Source: Argentina anserina (Eukaryota; Streptophyta; Magnoliopsida; Rosales; Rosaceae). From it: a stretch of DNA of 64,000 bases. Shown here one piece after another: positions 34,443 through 46,481 of this stretch (the first letter of the stretch is position 1; every line of letters starts with the position of its first letter). Position numbers and translations under genes: made by a program. The stretch spans positions 7,502,001-7,566,000 of the forward strand of contig NC_065872.1 of assembly GCF_933775445.1 (NCBI RefSeq), in the 5' to 3' direction. The notes below the pieces were generated by a model. That model was given only the letters and a program-made list of their open reading frames with translations. It was not told the DNA's origin and did not search any database.

Positions 34443-37400
34443 ATGATGACAGTGGCAATCATCTGTGGAGCAAGTTTAGCAGCGACATTTTGGATGCTGT
34501 GTGATTCGGTTAAGCAAGTTAAGAACCAGATACTGATGTCCAAACCCCAACTCGGAGATATCAAATCCACTCTGGACTCTCTGCAGCCACTGATCAAGGA
34601 AATGGAAGAGTGTGAGAAAGAACTGGATGGTCCAGGGGAGGAGCTAGAAAATCTCAGAGTCAAAATGGAGGAAGGGGTGGAGCTAATCCAAGAGTGCTCA
34701 AAAGCTGGTTCATTTAAAAAGTACAAGTATGGCAGCAAACTCGTGGAATTGAGCAAGTCACTTAAGAGGCTGTTGGGGATATTGAACGTGCAAGGCATAA
34801 GGGATGTGAAGAAGGCTTTGGTTTCTGTGAGGAATATCGAGAATCAGGTGGAGCAGATTGAAGGGAAGTGTTTGATACATAACAATCAGTCTGAAAAAAT
34901 TGCAGGGTGGTGTGCTGTGCCTGAACATCCAACTATTACGGTTGGATTGGATGTGCCTCTGAGGGAATTGAAGATGAAGCTCTTTACTGATGGAGTTTCG
35001 ATGGTGATACTTACTGCCCCTGGAGGATGTGGGAAAACTACCCTGGCTACAAAGTTGTGCCAAGATGCAGAGATCAAAGGTATGCAAATATTATATGAAT
35101 GATGTTATACAAATATTATTTTTGCTAATTAGAGAGTTTGGTATCCTAATTGAAGAATCCAATATTCAAGTGTAATTCAGCTGTATCTGTATTCTGTAGC
35201 TAGTTAAAACCCAACTGTCAAGATAAAATGTTGGTAAAAAACTAAAAATTATGGGTGTATAACTAAATTTCCATTAGTCGATATGTGAAAGAGACATTGC
35301 TTACAAATAGGGTCTCACTCTCCTTACTAGGATCTATTTATGTGTCAAGCAATCAGACACTTCATAAGTTCATGAGTAGGACATGTTGTATGTTTTATAA
35401 GAACATTTCTTACAGTTTCAAACTGTTAGTCACTTTTCACAACTGCAGACAACTTCAAAGTACCTCCTAGTGATTCTTTCTTGTCCTTTATTTGCATAGA
35501 TAAATTCAAGAGCAATGTCTTCTTTGTTACTGTTTCAAAGAAGCCCAACTTGTTCCTGATTGTCCAAGAGCTATATCATCGAGCGGGTGCCAAAGTCCCT
35601 GAACTCCAAAGTGAAGTAACAGCAGTTAGCTGGCTGCAGCAATTTCTGAAGCAAACAGGACAAAATCCTATGCTGTTGGTCTTGGATGATGTCTGGGCTG
35701 GATCAGAGTTCATTCTCGAGAAGTTTGATGAATTTAAAATGACAAATTACAAGATATTGGTGACATCAAGGTCTGCTTTTCCAAGATTTGGTTCTCCATA
35801 TTATCTAGAATGTTTGAACAATGCAGATGCAATGGCACTTTTTCACCATGTAGCATCCTTAGGAGACAGGAGCTCTTATATATCAGAAGATCTTTCGAGA
35901 AAGGTGATTTCCTTAGTCTGCAGTGCAATATATATATGAATATTGATTCCAGAAAAGGGATGCGACATACACTTTCTCTCCAAGCATAGTGTTTGACTAC
36001 ATGAATTCTGTTTTGCAGATAGTAGAGCGTTGTATGGGTTTTCCACTAGCAATTACTGTTGTCGGAAGATCACTCTGCGGGCAGCCAACAGAGATTTGGC
36101 AAAAAAGAGTAATGGAATGGTCTAAAGGGTCTTCTGTTCTTGAGACGGAGCATGATTTGTGTAATTGCCTCCAAAGTAGCTTAGATGATCTGAATGAAGA
36201 AAAACCTCTTTTAGGGGAATGCTTCATAGACCTTGGTTTATTTCCCGAAGATAAAAGAATCCCTGCTGCTGTCCTCATTGATATGTGGGCAGAGTTATAT
36301 GGCATACATGAAGATATTTCGTCTATTGTAAACCTCTATGAACTTACCTCCCGGAGTTTGGCTAATCTGGTAGTCACAAGGTATGCAGTCTAGCTTCTGC
36401 ATCACTTGTTTGATCTTGTCATTCTAGTTTTTCCTTCAAGTCAATGTGTATCTGCTTCTCATATTTTGACTGCAACATGTATGTTGAAGATATTCTTATT
36501 GGTTTTGAACTTTTGATTATAACCAGCAGGAAGGACAACAAATATAGCGATGGCTACTATAGTGAACACTTCGTTACACAGCATGACATGCTGAGAGAGT
36601 TGGCTATCCAACAGATGATTCAGAAACCACTACAGTTGAGAAAGAGACTTATGATTGACATATGTGGAGACAACCTTCCTATGTGGTGGAAAGACCAGAA
36701 GTACCAATACCTCATCGCTCGCCTTGTATCTATATCGACAGGTTATTAGTTGTTACATCCTCTTTTAGCAAATAATTCACATTGGTACTTATGCACATGC
36801 AAATAGGCTCATGCTCTTTTGGTTATAAATAGTATACATAATTTCTTCCTCATCTCAGATTGTATTCTATAATATATGCAGACAAAGAGTTCTCATCTAT
36901 ATGGAAAAACTTGGAACTCCCAGAAGCAGAGGTCTTGATTTTGAATTTTCAGACCAAGTATTATGCCTTACCTGAGTTTGTGGAGAAAATGAATAAGCTG
37001 AAGACTCTTATACTCACAAGTTACCGTACCAGTCCTACTGAGTTGAATAATTTTCAACTAGCTAATTCGATACCAAGTCTAAAGAGAATTAGATTGGAGC
37101 GAATCTCAATTCCTTCCATAAGCAGGTATCCTATACAGTTGAAAAGTTTGAAAAAGATTTCTCTGTTCATGTGTAGCATTGGCCAAGGTTTTGGTAATGG
37201 TTCCATGGATATGTCAGAGGCGTTTCCCAATCTTGTTGAAATGAATATCGATTACTGCAATGATTTGGTAGAGTTGCCTCCTAAACTCTGTGACCTTATT
37301 CAACTCAAGAAACTCAGTGTTACCAATTCTCATAAGCTCTCTGCCTTACCTGAAGACATTGGAAATCTAGTTAATTTAGAGCTGCTGAGGCTTAGGTGCT

Positions 37401-37723
37401 GTACAGACTTATCAGAGTTACCCGGCTCCATTAGGAATCTTAAGAAGTTAAACTTGCTTGACATATCTGATTGCTTTAGTATTAAGGAATTGCCTGAAGA
37501 CATTGGAGAGCTGTGCAGTTTAGAAAGGCTCAACATGAGACAGTGCTCCAGATTGAATGAGTTGCCTAGAACAGTTGTAGATCTTGAAAAGTTGAAGGAA
37601 GTGACATGTGATGAAGAAACTGAAGTTCTATGGGAACCCTATTTACCCTTTCTCAAGAGCATACAGTTGAAGGTTGTGAAAGAAGATATCAACCTGAATT
37701 GGCTACAAAAGGCACATTGTTAA
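34443..37723 (+). CDS. NRG1-type RPW8-CC-NB-ARC-LRR helper resistance protein (gene 4)
   Basis: Exons 34443-35079, 35500-35903, 36019-36380, 36530-36741 and 36882-37723 total 2457 nt, coding for 818 residues. The start is MMTVAIICGASLAA; the second ATG three bases on is an alternative. RPW8 coiled coil spans about 1-145. P-loop APGGCGKTTLA is near 193, LLLVLDDVW near 270, KILVTSRSAFPRFG near 295, GFPLAITVVGRSLCG near 352, CFIDLGLFPEDKRIP near 414, and QHD in the MHD position near 484, the usual residue pattern of NRG1/ADR1 proteins. The LRR exon begins near 468-540 and ends NLNWLQKAHC. No lesions were seen. Gene 5 is a near copy, so the two arose by recent tandem duplication. It is the best candidate for a functional helper in the window. 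Confidence 0.9.
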
Positions 37724-39236
37724 GAGTTAAAACATATCTTCTCAAAGTTGTTGAAGGTCAAGAGAAGAAAAATGGTTTTCTCCTGACTCTAAACTCCTTG
37801 CTTTGGATGGTTTACTCCTGCAAGCAAGGGATGAAAAGGCTATGTTGGATTGTTGGTTAGGGAAAAGAATTTGGAGTTGGCGGTTTATTGGATTGAACCA
37901 AGTATGCTACTTAACTTTAAAGGTAGCCAGGGATATAGCTCTTGTACGGCCACCCTTCACAAATTGGAGGCGCCTTAAAAGGAGCAGAAGATGATATGTT
38001 GTGCTCAGCCAGGTCCTAGTCTCCCAGGGTGTAGGAAAACTGTTAAATTCAATAATACACATTTGTAAATGTTTCCAGATCAGTCTAGAAGTTGAATACT
38101 AATGTGTTCTATAGTTGTCAGTGTTTGTAATTATCCATATGTTATACTGTTGTAAAATATGTGCTCTAGAAGTTGTAAGTCGGTGAAACCAAGTCGGTGG
38201 CTTGGTAGTATAAATATGTATGCAGATGTAAAATCATGTTAGTGAAAAATCCAGCTATCAATAAAACGCCTCTATTTCCTGTAAACAACTCCTCTGTTGA
38301 AAACCTTCAATATTCTCTAATCAACCCAAAGTCCTAAACACTGATCCTTCAAAATTTCCAAATACTATCGAAAAACTAACCAAAACCACTTTGGCACAGA
38401 TGTTTTGACGCACATGTTCAGGAAGTACTGATGAAATGAAGCAAACGTATTGCAAGGATGAGCAACGAGAAGAGAAATTCTGATATTGGTGTAATAATCC
38501 GGTAGAGGTACGATAGTGTGAATTATACAGGGAATCCTCAAAGAGAAATACAAAACTTGAGCTACTGGTTAACCTGTACAACTAAATTGCTGGCATCCTG
38601 AGTGTGAGGTTTGAGGAAGAACTCACCCTCATGCCATTGTAACATCGTAAACTTTGCGTTGTGATTTGTGATCGACAATGTAAGGCTGAAAAGCCTGGTC
38701 TTTTGTTCTTTTTTTTCCGGACAACTGAAAGAGACAACCTGTTTGGACAAGTTCTATGTTAAATTCCAGTTTGTATTATATTCTCAGTTAGGACTTGTTC
38801 TGCTCTTTTTTGGTCTGAAAAACCTCGTCTCCAGGAATTCAGTTCATATGATCATGAATATGTATGTGAGTACAAGGTATTGTGTTGAAGATGACTATGA
38901 TGAATCCACTCACTCTGCTTGATGATTCTGCTTTTAATTTTTAAAATCTTGTTTATAGTTTCCAGTCCTATTACACAAATGGAAGATCTATATTCAGTCT
39001 AGTCTAATATAATACAGTATTAATCCATTTTGAGTTCTGAAGCTAATATTGTCGACACTACCAAACGTAGCTGTAATGCATATCCTGGATGTATAACAGA
39101 GAAGTTTTCAAGCACCGTGGTAATTTAGAACTCACTTACAAAGGAGAGTGAAATTAGCAACCAAAACTCCCACTTTTCCATACTCCATACTTTTATTTTG
39201 TTTTCAGATATTTATGTGCAAATTTCACTCTCCTAA

Positions 39237-39283
<47 letters not shown>

Positions 39284-40576
39284 TCAGGGTAACTCGTTGA
39301 TGAGGTTAATTGCTAGATAGTTGATTTATGTATATACTATACTATTTGTAGGTAATTTACTAAAGATAGTTTCAGTTTTGCTATCCTGGACAGTTTTCCT
39401 CTCTTCTTTAATTTGGTGATGTCTGTTAATGAAGCTAATGAAACATACCTTTCTTGATATGCAAGGGAATTGTTACCAAATTATTCCCAACTTGCAACGT
39501 AATCCTTCTCTAGTTATTTGTTTATTTTTGTATCAAGTTTCACTTGCGCTGTTCTTAGAGCAGAAAAAGGGAAAATTGTCTTTGTGTATGATCATTGACA
39601 CAGTTCTTTTCATGTATTTTTGACAGATTATTGAATGTGTTCTTTCATGGATTTTTGCAAGGGTTCTGAGATTATGATCAGAAGAAAGTGATGGATACCA
39701 TTTTATATCTCAAATAAGGATTGATTACTCTTGGCCATTCTCTTGGCATCTTAACTAATCTGCACTCCGGATATATTGATTTGCACGACTATATACGTGT
39801 TTTTCCATTTTTTAAAGTCCTTTCATATATTAAGTCATGGGATTATTCAGTACTTTAAGAGGAAAATCTCTTGCCCGTTTCTCTATGCGACACTGGCAAC
39901 AGGGTCTGCAAGTAAATTCGATACTAATTCACCATTTTTACCTCTAGTTCCAAGAGTTATTTTCTTGCAGACTAGTTGGAAAACTTCATAGTCGTACAAA
40001 ATCATAGATACAAACGTGCACGTACTAATTATAAGGCAAAAAAAAAAAGAATTTCTTTTAGGACTTTATCCAAAGGATTCATTCATACATATACAAATGT
40101 TAAAATTATAGACAAATTTAAGTGTATGTTCTCTTACGCAGATATTTATTGTTATGACTCGAGACTTGGCGTAAAAGATGAGGATCAAATTTATAATGCT
40201 CAAATTGTATAGTACTTTTCTCTCAAATTGTTTGGTAACCACAGGACAATTCGCGATCATCCTTCATGCCATTTTTCTAATTAAGTGACTTGCAATAGAA
40301 GTATGACCGTCCTCACTAAAGTGCAAGTTTACAATCAAACTTCTACATTTCCCGGTTGATTTTGCAACATCATTCTCAATCGTCGTTTCAGCCAATCAGA
40401 TAGTCATTTCAGCCAATTAGAATATCTAGATTAAGTAAGAATGAACATTTAGTATTTGTTATTTCAACCTAGTCTCAAGTTTGAAACTTGTTTTGGTCTT
40501 CATATAAATCGTATATCATACAAATTTACTTCAATGGAGTTTTGTACGGAGTGCTCACTACGTAAATTTCCTTGCA
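37724..40576. other. Spacer between gene 4 and the first Copia element
   Basis: The 3' flank of gene 4 is followed by non-coding sequence. Short frames at 37630-37994 and 38321-38922 have no recognisable domains. A dinucleotide microsatellite is listed separately. No gene was seen. Confidence 0.45.
39232..39283. repeat. Microsatellite: A-run, (AT)n, (AC)n
   Basis: An A-run leads into about 14 AT units and then about six AC units. It is a compound simple repeat in the spacer. Confidence 0.9.
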
Positions 40577-40581
40577 CTATT

Positions 40582-40718
40582 TGTTGGCATGTATAGTGGC
40601 GGGAAACATGGTTCGTGTTTCACGGAGTGAATTCCGGACAATCAATTCGTAGATTAGTATATATAGGTTTATATGTGTATGAAGAAATCATCAAGTTATA
40701 TATTCAATTAATTCCAGT
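40582..40718 (+). repeat. 5' LTR of Copia 1
   Basis: It starts TGTTGGCATG and ends AATTCCAGT, and is followed directly by the primer-binding site. At 137 bp it is very short for a Copia LTR. Confidence 0.9.
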
Positions 40719-40730
40719 TGGTATCAGAGC
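40719..40730 (+). promoter_or_regulatory. Primer-binding site of Copia 1 (initiator-Met tRNA type)
   Basis: TGGTATCAGAGC is the standard plant Copia PBS complementary to the 3' end of initiator methionine tRNA. It begins at the first base after the LTR. Confidence 0.92.
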
Positions 40731-41104
40731 CGTGCTCTGTTTTACCTGGGTTTGGTGTTTGCAGCTTCCGGTAATTAGTCGGAATAACCGACTGTTTTTT
40801 TTCCCGGCGTCGTGCTCCAGAAGTCAATACCACTGCAACCTCACCTCCTCGACGCCTCGACGAGCGCCGTTCTCCTCGACGAGCGCCGTTCTCTTCGACA
40901 CAGACGACACACCGACGAGCCTCGACACCGGCGAGCCCCTCGGCGCCTCGACAAAGCTCTGATCTCGTTGCCGTCCCGCTGCTACAAACCACCGGCATCT
41001 CTTTCCGTCAGCACCGCCGCGTCAAGACCGTCGCATCGCGCTGCTTCCGCGCCCGAAACCGACCCGCCCAGATCCGAGAAGCCTGGCCCAGATCCGAGAA
41101 GCCC

Positions 41105-41190
41105 GGTCCATTCAACCCGACCCAGTCCATTCAACCCGACCCGGTTCATTCAACCCGACCCGGTCCATTCAACCCGACCCGGTCCACTCA
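41105..41190 (+). repeat. Short tandem repeat in the Copia 1 leader
   Basis: About four copies of a ~20 bp unit (CCATTCAACCCGACCCGGT-like) lie in the GC-rich untranslated leader. Copia 2 has only a degenerate CCCGACCCGGCCC counterpart at 51090-51150. Confidence 0.75.
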
Positions 41191-41304
41191 GTTTCTGTCA
41201 GTACATACTCACCAACAGTGCAAGTGCACCGGCGACAGATTGTTCTCCCTTTCTCGCATTTTTTGCTCTCTAATCCCTGATTTTTACATTGTCTCTTTTT
41301 TTCA

Positions 41305-44300
41305 ATGGGCTCTGGACATGAAGCGGAGGGTTCTCAGCTTCCTGATGTTCCGACCTTCGAAGTATCTGTCAAAGGTTCTGACAGCGGTTCATTTGGGGGC
41401 GCCAAACTCAATGGAACCAATTTTCGTAAATGGAAACGACTTATGGCTGCTCATCTTCGCGGCATGCACAAGATGGGCCATGTCACCGGCGTCACTAAGG
41501 CTCCTAGTCCTGAGGATGTTGTTGCCTACAATAAATGGGACGACGATGATGGTCTTGTCATGTCCGTCTTGTGGAAGGCTATGAATGATGAGATAGTTGA
41601 TTTGGTGGAAGCATGTGTTACTGCACAGGCAATATGGGAGACACTAGCCGGCTTATTTACTAATGACTCTGATTTTATACAGGTTCATGAGTTAATGTGC
41701 ACAGCTTTGGCAATACATCAGGATGGGCAACCGGTGGCACACTATTTCACCAAACTAAAGAATATTTGGGCTGAGATTGATATGAAACGTCCTTGCATGA
41801 TCAAAAATCAAGAGGATATTGTTTGGTACCAAAAAGAGAAGGAGATTGAACGAGTTCACCATTTCCTAAAAGGTCTCGATGCAAAGCATACCAGTGCAAA
41901 AGGCGAATTGCTCCGAATGACTGAACCACCTAGCCTTCTCACCGCTTTCACCTATATCCGAAAGGATGAGTCTCAGCAGGAGAGTAGTCTTCAGGCACCG
42001 GCTATCGTTTCCAGTCTCACTGTTCATGCTCGTTCTTTGGCACCACCCATTCCACCAACAGCTTCCGCTCCCCTTCACCAACAGGGACCACCACCAGGCT
42101 TCGGGAATCAGCCTCGTCCTCCTTGCTCTTATTGCCATGATTCTAACCATGCTCGTACGACATGTTGGAAATTATATCCACACCTTAGGCCTAAGAGGCC
42201 TCATTATCGACCCCAGGCGAAAGCAGCTCTTCAATTAGTTCCGGAACCCGATATCTATGGAGTGGTTGGGCATGATCATCATACTGCTGGAGGAGCACCT
42301 ACCGTCTCCATAGTTGGTCGCGGTCCAATTGGTATGGTTTTTAATATTTCTCACTCTGTTAGTTTTGATACATGGATTATTGATTCTGGTGCATCTGATC
42401 ATATGACTTATGACAAATCTTATTTCACCGTATTGTCTCATCCACCCGTACCCTATGTTACTAATGCTAATGGTGAGGCATTCCCCGTGTTAGGGACAGG
42501 GTCCGTTCGTATTACTCCCACCATAGAGCTTCACAATGTCCTTTATGTCCCTGCTTTATCTCATAATTTGATATCTGTTCCCCAATTGAACGCTGACACT
42601 CAGTGCTCTGTGACCTTTTTTCCTATGTATGTAATATTTCAGGATCTTCTCACCGGACGGGCAATTGGTCGGGGGTATCTGAGGGGCCGGTTGTTTCATC
42701 TGGATCTGACATACGCAGGGGAAAAAACAGGGGGACAGTCTCGGACCGCTTTACTCTCCACTTCTGACAAGCTAAGTGAAGTTTGGTTATGGCATCGTCG
42801 CTTAGGGCATCCATCTTTTAGTGTTATGAAAAAATCCATGCCTACTTTATTTCTTAGTGTGGACGAGTCTTGTTTATGTTGTGAGACATGTGTTTTAGGC
42901 AAGAGTCATCGATCTACCTATTCTCCTAGTACTTATACTAAAAGTTCTATTCCTTTTGAATTAATTCATTCTGATGTTTGGGGACCCTCTAAAGAGTCTA
43001 CTATGTCAGGAATGCGTTATTTTGTGTCCTTTATTGATGATTGCACACGTCTTTCCTGGATTGTTCTTCTTAAAAATAAAAATGAGGTGTTTCCAGCCTT
43101 TCGTGCCTTCCATGCCAATATCCAAACACAATATAATGCTACCATTCGAGTTCTTCGTTCTGATAATGGTGGGGGGGGAATATATGAATCATGTCTTTCA
43201 GGAGTTCTTTAACGCACACGGGATTGTTCATCAAACAACGTGTCCTTACACACCTGAGCAAAATGGGGTTTCTGAACGGAAAAATCGTCATTTACTTGAT
43301 ATGGCTCGGTGTATTCTTTTTAGTGCCCACATGCCTAAATACCTTTGGGGTGATGCTGTCATTACTTCTGCCCACCTTATTAATCGTCTTCCATCTCGTG
43401 TTCTTCAAGGGAAAGTTCCATATGAGGTGCTTGCATCTCATGTCAAATTACCCTCGTTTCATAATCTTCCTGCCCGTGTTTTCGGTTGTGTTGCTTTTGT
43501 TCATCTTCCACAACATCAGCGTTCTAAGTTAGATGCCCGGGCAGTTAAATGTGTTTTTGTTGGGTACGGCAGCCATCAGAAAGGGTACCGGTGCTACCAT
43601 CCCCCTACTCGGAAGTACTATGTCACTATGGATGTTACCTTTTTTGAGGATATGAGTTATTTTTCCTCTTCTGATACTGCTCTTCAGGGGTAGAATTCCT
43701 ATTTTGAAGAGCTGTATCATAGAGAGGGGGAGACAAGTGAGCCAGTCGATATGGTAACAAGATCTGTTGAGATTACCAAAGTGTCAGCCACACAGGCACC
43801 ACCGGAGGTCGTCACTCAAGAGATTCAGGCACCGGAAGCTGACAACACAACTGCCCCTCATGTATCTCATATTACTTATACCCCTGATCAATGTTCTCCT
43901 GGTGCAGAAGATCACTCATCTGAGGTTAGTCATTCTATTCAGGCTAATAGTAGACAATATGTTTTGCCAAATAGGTCTACTCGAGGTCAACCAACAAAAA
44001 AATATGAACCTACCCTTCAGACTAAAGCCAAGTATCCGGTGGCCAATTTTATATCTACTAAAAGATTATCTAAGTCATATGAGTCATTTGTGAATCAAAT
44101 ATCTACTGTATCAGTACCTAACAAAGTGCAGGATGCATTGGGCGATCCAAAATGGAGGAAAGCAATGGAGGAAGAGATGGAAGCATTACAAAAGAACAAT
44201 ACTTGGGAACTTGTACCTCCACCATATGGCAAGAAGACTGTAGGATGTCGATGGGTGTTTACAGTGAAGCATAATCCAGATGGGTCAGTAAGCCGGTATA

Positions 44301-45655
44301 AAGCATGCCTAGTAGCAAAGGGGTTCACCCAGACATATGGCATAGACTATGATGAGACATTTGCACCTGTTGCAAAGATAAACACTATCCGGGTATTGCT
44401 CTCTATCGCTGCTAACTTGAACTGGCCACTTATGCAGTTTGATGTTAAGAATGCATTCCTTCATGGAGAACTAACAGAGGAAGTATACATGGATCTTCCG
44501 CCTGGATATGTGGCCACTTCTCCAAGTAACTCCGTATGCAGATTGAGAAAGTCTTTGTATGGTCTTAAACAGTCACCTCGTGCTTGGTTTGGAAGATTCT
44601 CACAATTCATGAGGAAAATTGGATACGTGCAGAGTAATTCAGACCACACATTATTTCGCAAACACCAACAAGGGAAGGTAACAGCCCTAATCATATATGT
44701 TGACGATATAGTAGTTACTGGTAATGATACTATTGAGGTGGACAGATTACAAAAGCAGCTAGCCACAGAGTTTGAGATGAAGGACCTAGGTACACTCAAG
44801 TACTTCTTGGGTATTGAGGTAGCCCGGGGAAGTGATGGTATCTATCTGTGTCAGAGGAAGTACATCCTTGATCTACTAACGGAGACAGGGATGTTAGATT
44901 GCACTCCAATTGATACTCCTATTGAGCAGAACTATCGGTTAGCAGAGTATCCAGATCAAGTTCCCACTGACAAAGCTCGATATCAGAGGCTAGTTGGACG
45001 CCTGATTTATTTGTCACATACCAGGCCAGATGTTGCATATGCAGTAAGTGTAGTGAGTCAGTTCATGCATAATCCAAGTGTGGATCATATGGATGCTGTT
45101 GTAAGGATTTTGAGATACTTGAAGTCAGCTCCAGGGAGAGGAGTAATATTTTCTAATCACAACAATATCTTTGAGATTTGTGGCTTCACAGATGCAGACT
45201 GGGCTGGAAATGTTACCGATCGGAGGTCCACATCAGGGTACTATACCTTTGTTGGAGGCAATCTTGTTACGTGGAGGAGTAAGAAACAAAATGTGGTAGC
45301 TCGATCTAGTGCTGAAGCAGAATACAGAGGTATGGCTCAGGGAGTGTGCGAATTATTATGGCTTAGAAATCTACTAGAAGACTTGGGTATTAAGCCTAAA
45401 TGTGCTATGCAGCTATACTGTGACAACAAGGCAGCTATTGATATTTCGCATAACCCTGTGCAACATGATCGTACAAAACATGTGGAAGTTGATCGTCATT
45501 TTATAAAGGAAAAGCTAGACGCAAAGATCATTAGTTTTCCTTTTGTTTCCACAGAAGAGCAACGTGCCGATATGCTCACAAAAGGAGTGTCAAAAAGAGT
45601 TTTTTATGATTCACTTAGCAAGTTGGACATGGTCGATATGTATGCACCAACTTGA
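41305..45655 (+). pseudogene. Copia 1 gag-pol polyprotein (frameshift and one stop)
   Basis: The start is MGSGHEAEGSQ at 41305. Visible in order: gag core (KLNGTNFRKWKRLMAAHL), CCHC knuckle CSYCHDSNHARTTC, protease WIIDSGASDHMT, GAG-pre-integrase WLWHRRLGHPSF with CETCVLGKSH, integrase core (HSDVWGPS, RSDNGG), RT (WRKAMEEEMEALQKNNTWELV-type start, catalytic YVDDIVVTG) and RNase H (FTDADWAGNVTDRRSTSGY, SSAEAEYRG, ADMLTKGVS). The frame changes at an expanded G-run (43171-43178) inside the DNGGEY motif. A TAG at 43691-43693 replaces the GAG of Copia 2. Otherwise it is open to 45655, where the stop runs into the PPT. Confidence 0.92.
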
Positions 45656-45662
45656 GGGGGAG
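45654..45662 (+). promoter_or_regulatory. Polypurine tract of Copia 1
   Basis: GAGGGGGAG lies immediately before the 3' LTR and overlaps the end of the pol stop codon TGA. Confidence 0.85.
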
Positions 45663-45799
45663 TGTTGGCATGTATAGTGGCGGGAAACATGGTCCGTGTT
45701 TCACGGAGTGAATCCCGGACAATCAATTCGTAGATTAATATATATAGGTTGATATGTGTATGAAGAAATCATCAAGTTATATATTCAATTAATTCCAGT
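45663..45799 (+). repeat. 3' LTR of Copia 1
   Basis: Direct copy of 40582-40718 with four substitutions. It follows the polypurine tract and is followed by the CTATT duplication. Confidence 0.9.
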
Positions 45800-45804
45800 C
45801 TATT

Positions 45805-46481
45805 AAGGTTTTGTCTGATAAAATAATGTAAAGGACATCCATAACTGTAGTAAGAACTGTATTTCACAAATTTTGTATTTAAGAAATGGAGAGCCCATTT
45901 TTCATCGAAAGTAATGCAACACGTAAGAAACGAAAAAAAACATATTGGTATAAACGTTGGGCCAGAGCTTTCAAATCAATTATTGGGCCAGATGCCGGGT
46001 TCGAGGTCCTAACGTTAACGCGGCCCTAGTACTTTCCGCAGAAAATACCAGGAGCCCCATCGGTGATTTCCTCGGAGAATAATCTAATCTTTGGAATTTG
46101 GACCAGTGAAAATACTCTCTACTGACTCTATTCCAATTACAGACGCGGTTCTTTTTCTATTTAAACAAGTCGATTGCAATTGAGGGAGATTTCAAACAAC
46201 GCAAAACTCCTTAGCTCTTTGCATTCCTTGTTATCTAAGAAACCATATGATTGCGACGTTACCTCGTACTAACTCAAAAGTAAGAGCAAGCAGTATTAAG
46301 ATTACCTCCCTGGTTCAGACATTCATATGCCATTTTATTTCTATTTTTTTTGTTTTGTTCTACGGAGTTTTCTGATTTTGGTGTCTGTTGTGTAACGGCA
46401 GTGGCATTGATCGGAGGAGAAGGTTTCTCAGTTACGTTTTGGACGCTGTGTGATTCTGTTAAGCAGGTGAAGGATGCACTC
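45805..46481. other. Promoter, leader and untranslated RPW8 start of gene 5
   Basis: The segment carries the gene 5 promoter and leader. A TATTTAAA box is listed separately and a GTAAGAG donor near 46280 suggests a leader intron, as in gene 4. From about 46396 the sequence aligns with the gene 4 coding start, but the gene 4 ATG is ACG here. So 46396-46481 is RPW8-like sequence without an in-frame ATG. Confidence 0.6.
46158..46165 (+). promoter_or_regulatory. Probable TATA box of gene 5
   Basis: TATTTAAA lies ~240 bp before the position homologous to the gene 4 start codon, in a position comparable to the gene 4 TATA box. Confidence 0.45.

Larger units (their letters stand above)
40582..45799 (+). 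mobile_element. Copia LTR retrotransposon 1 (5.2 kb)
   Basis: Direct LTRs at 40582-40718 and 45663-45799 (137 bp each, four mismatches by eye) are flanked by the 5 bp target duplication CTATT (40577-40581 and 45800-45804). PBS TGGTATCAGAGC abuts the left LTR and PPT GAGGGGGAG abuts the right one. The order gag-protease-integrase-RT-RNase H is that of Copia. The LTRs end in AGT rather than the usual CA. It sits between genes 4 and 5. The coding region has only two visible lesions. Confidence 0.92.
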
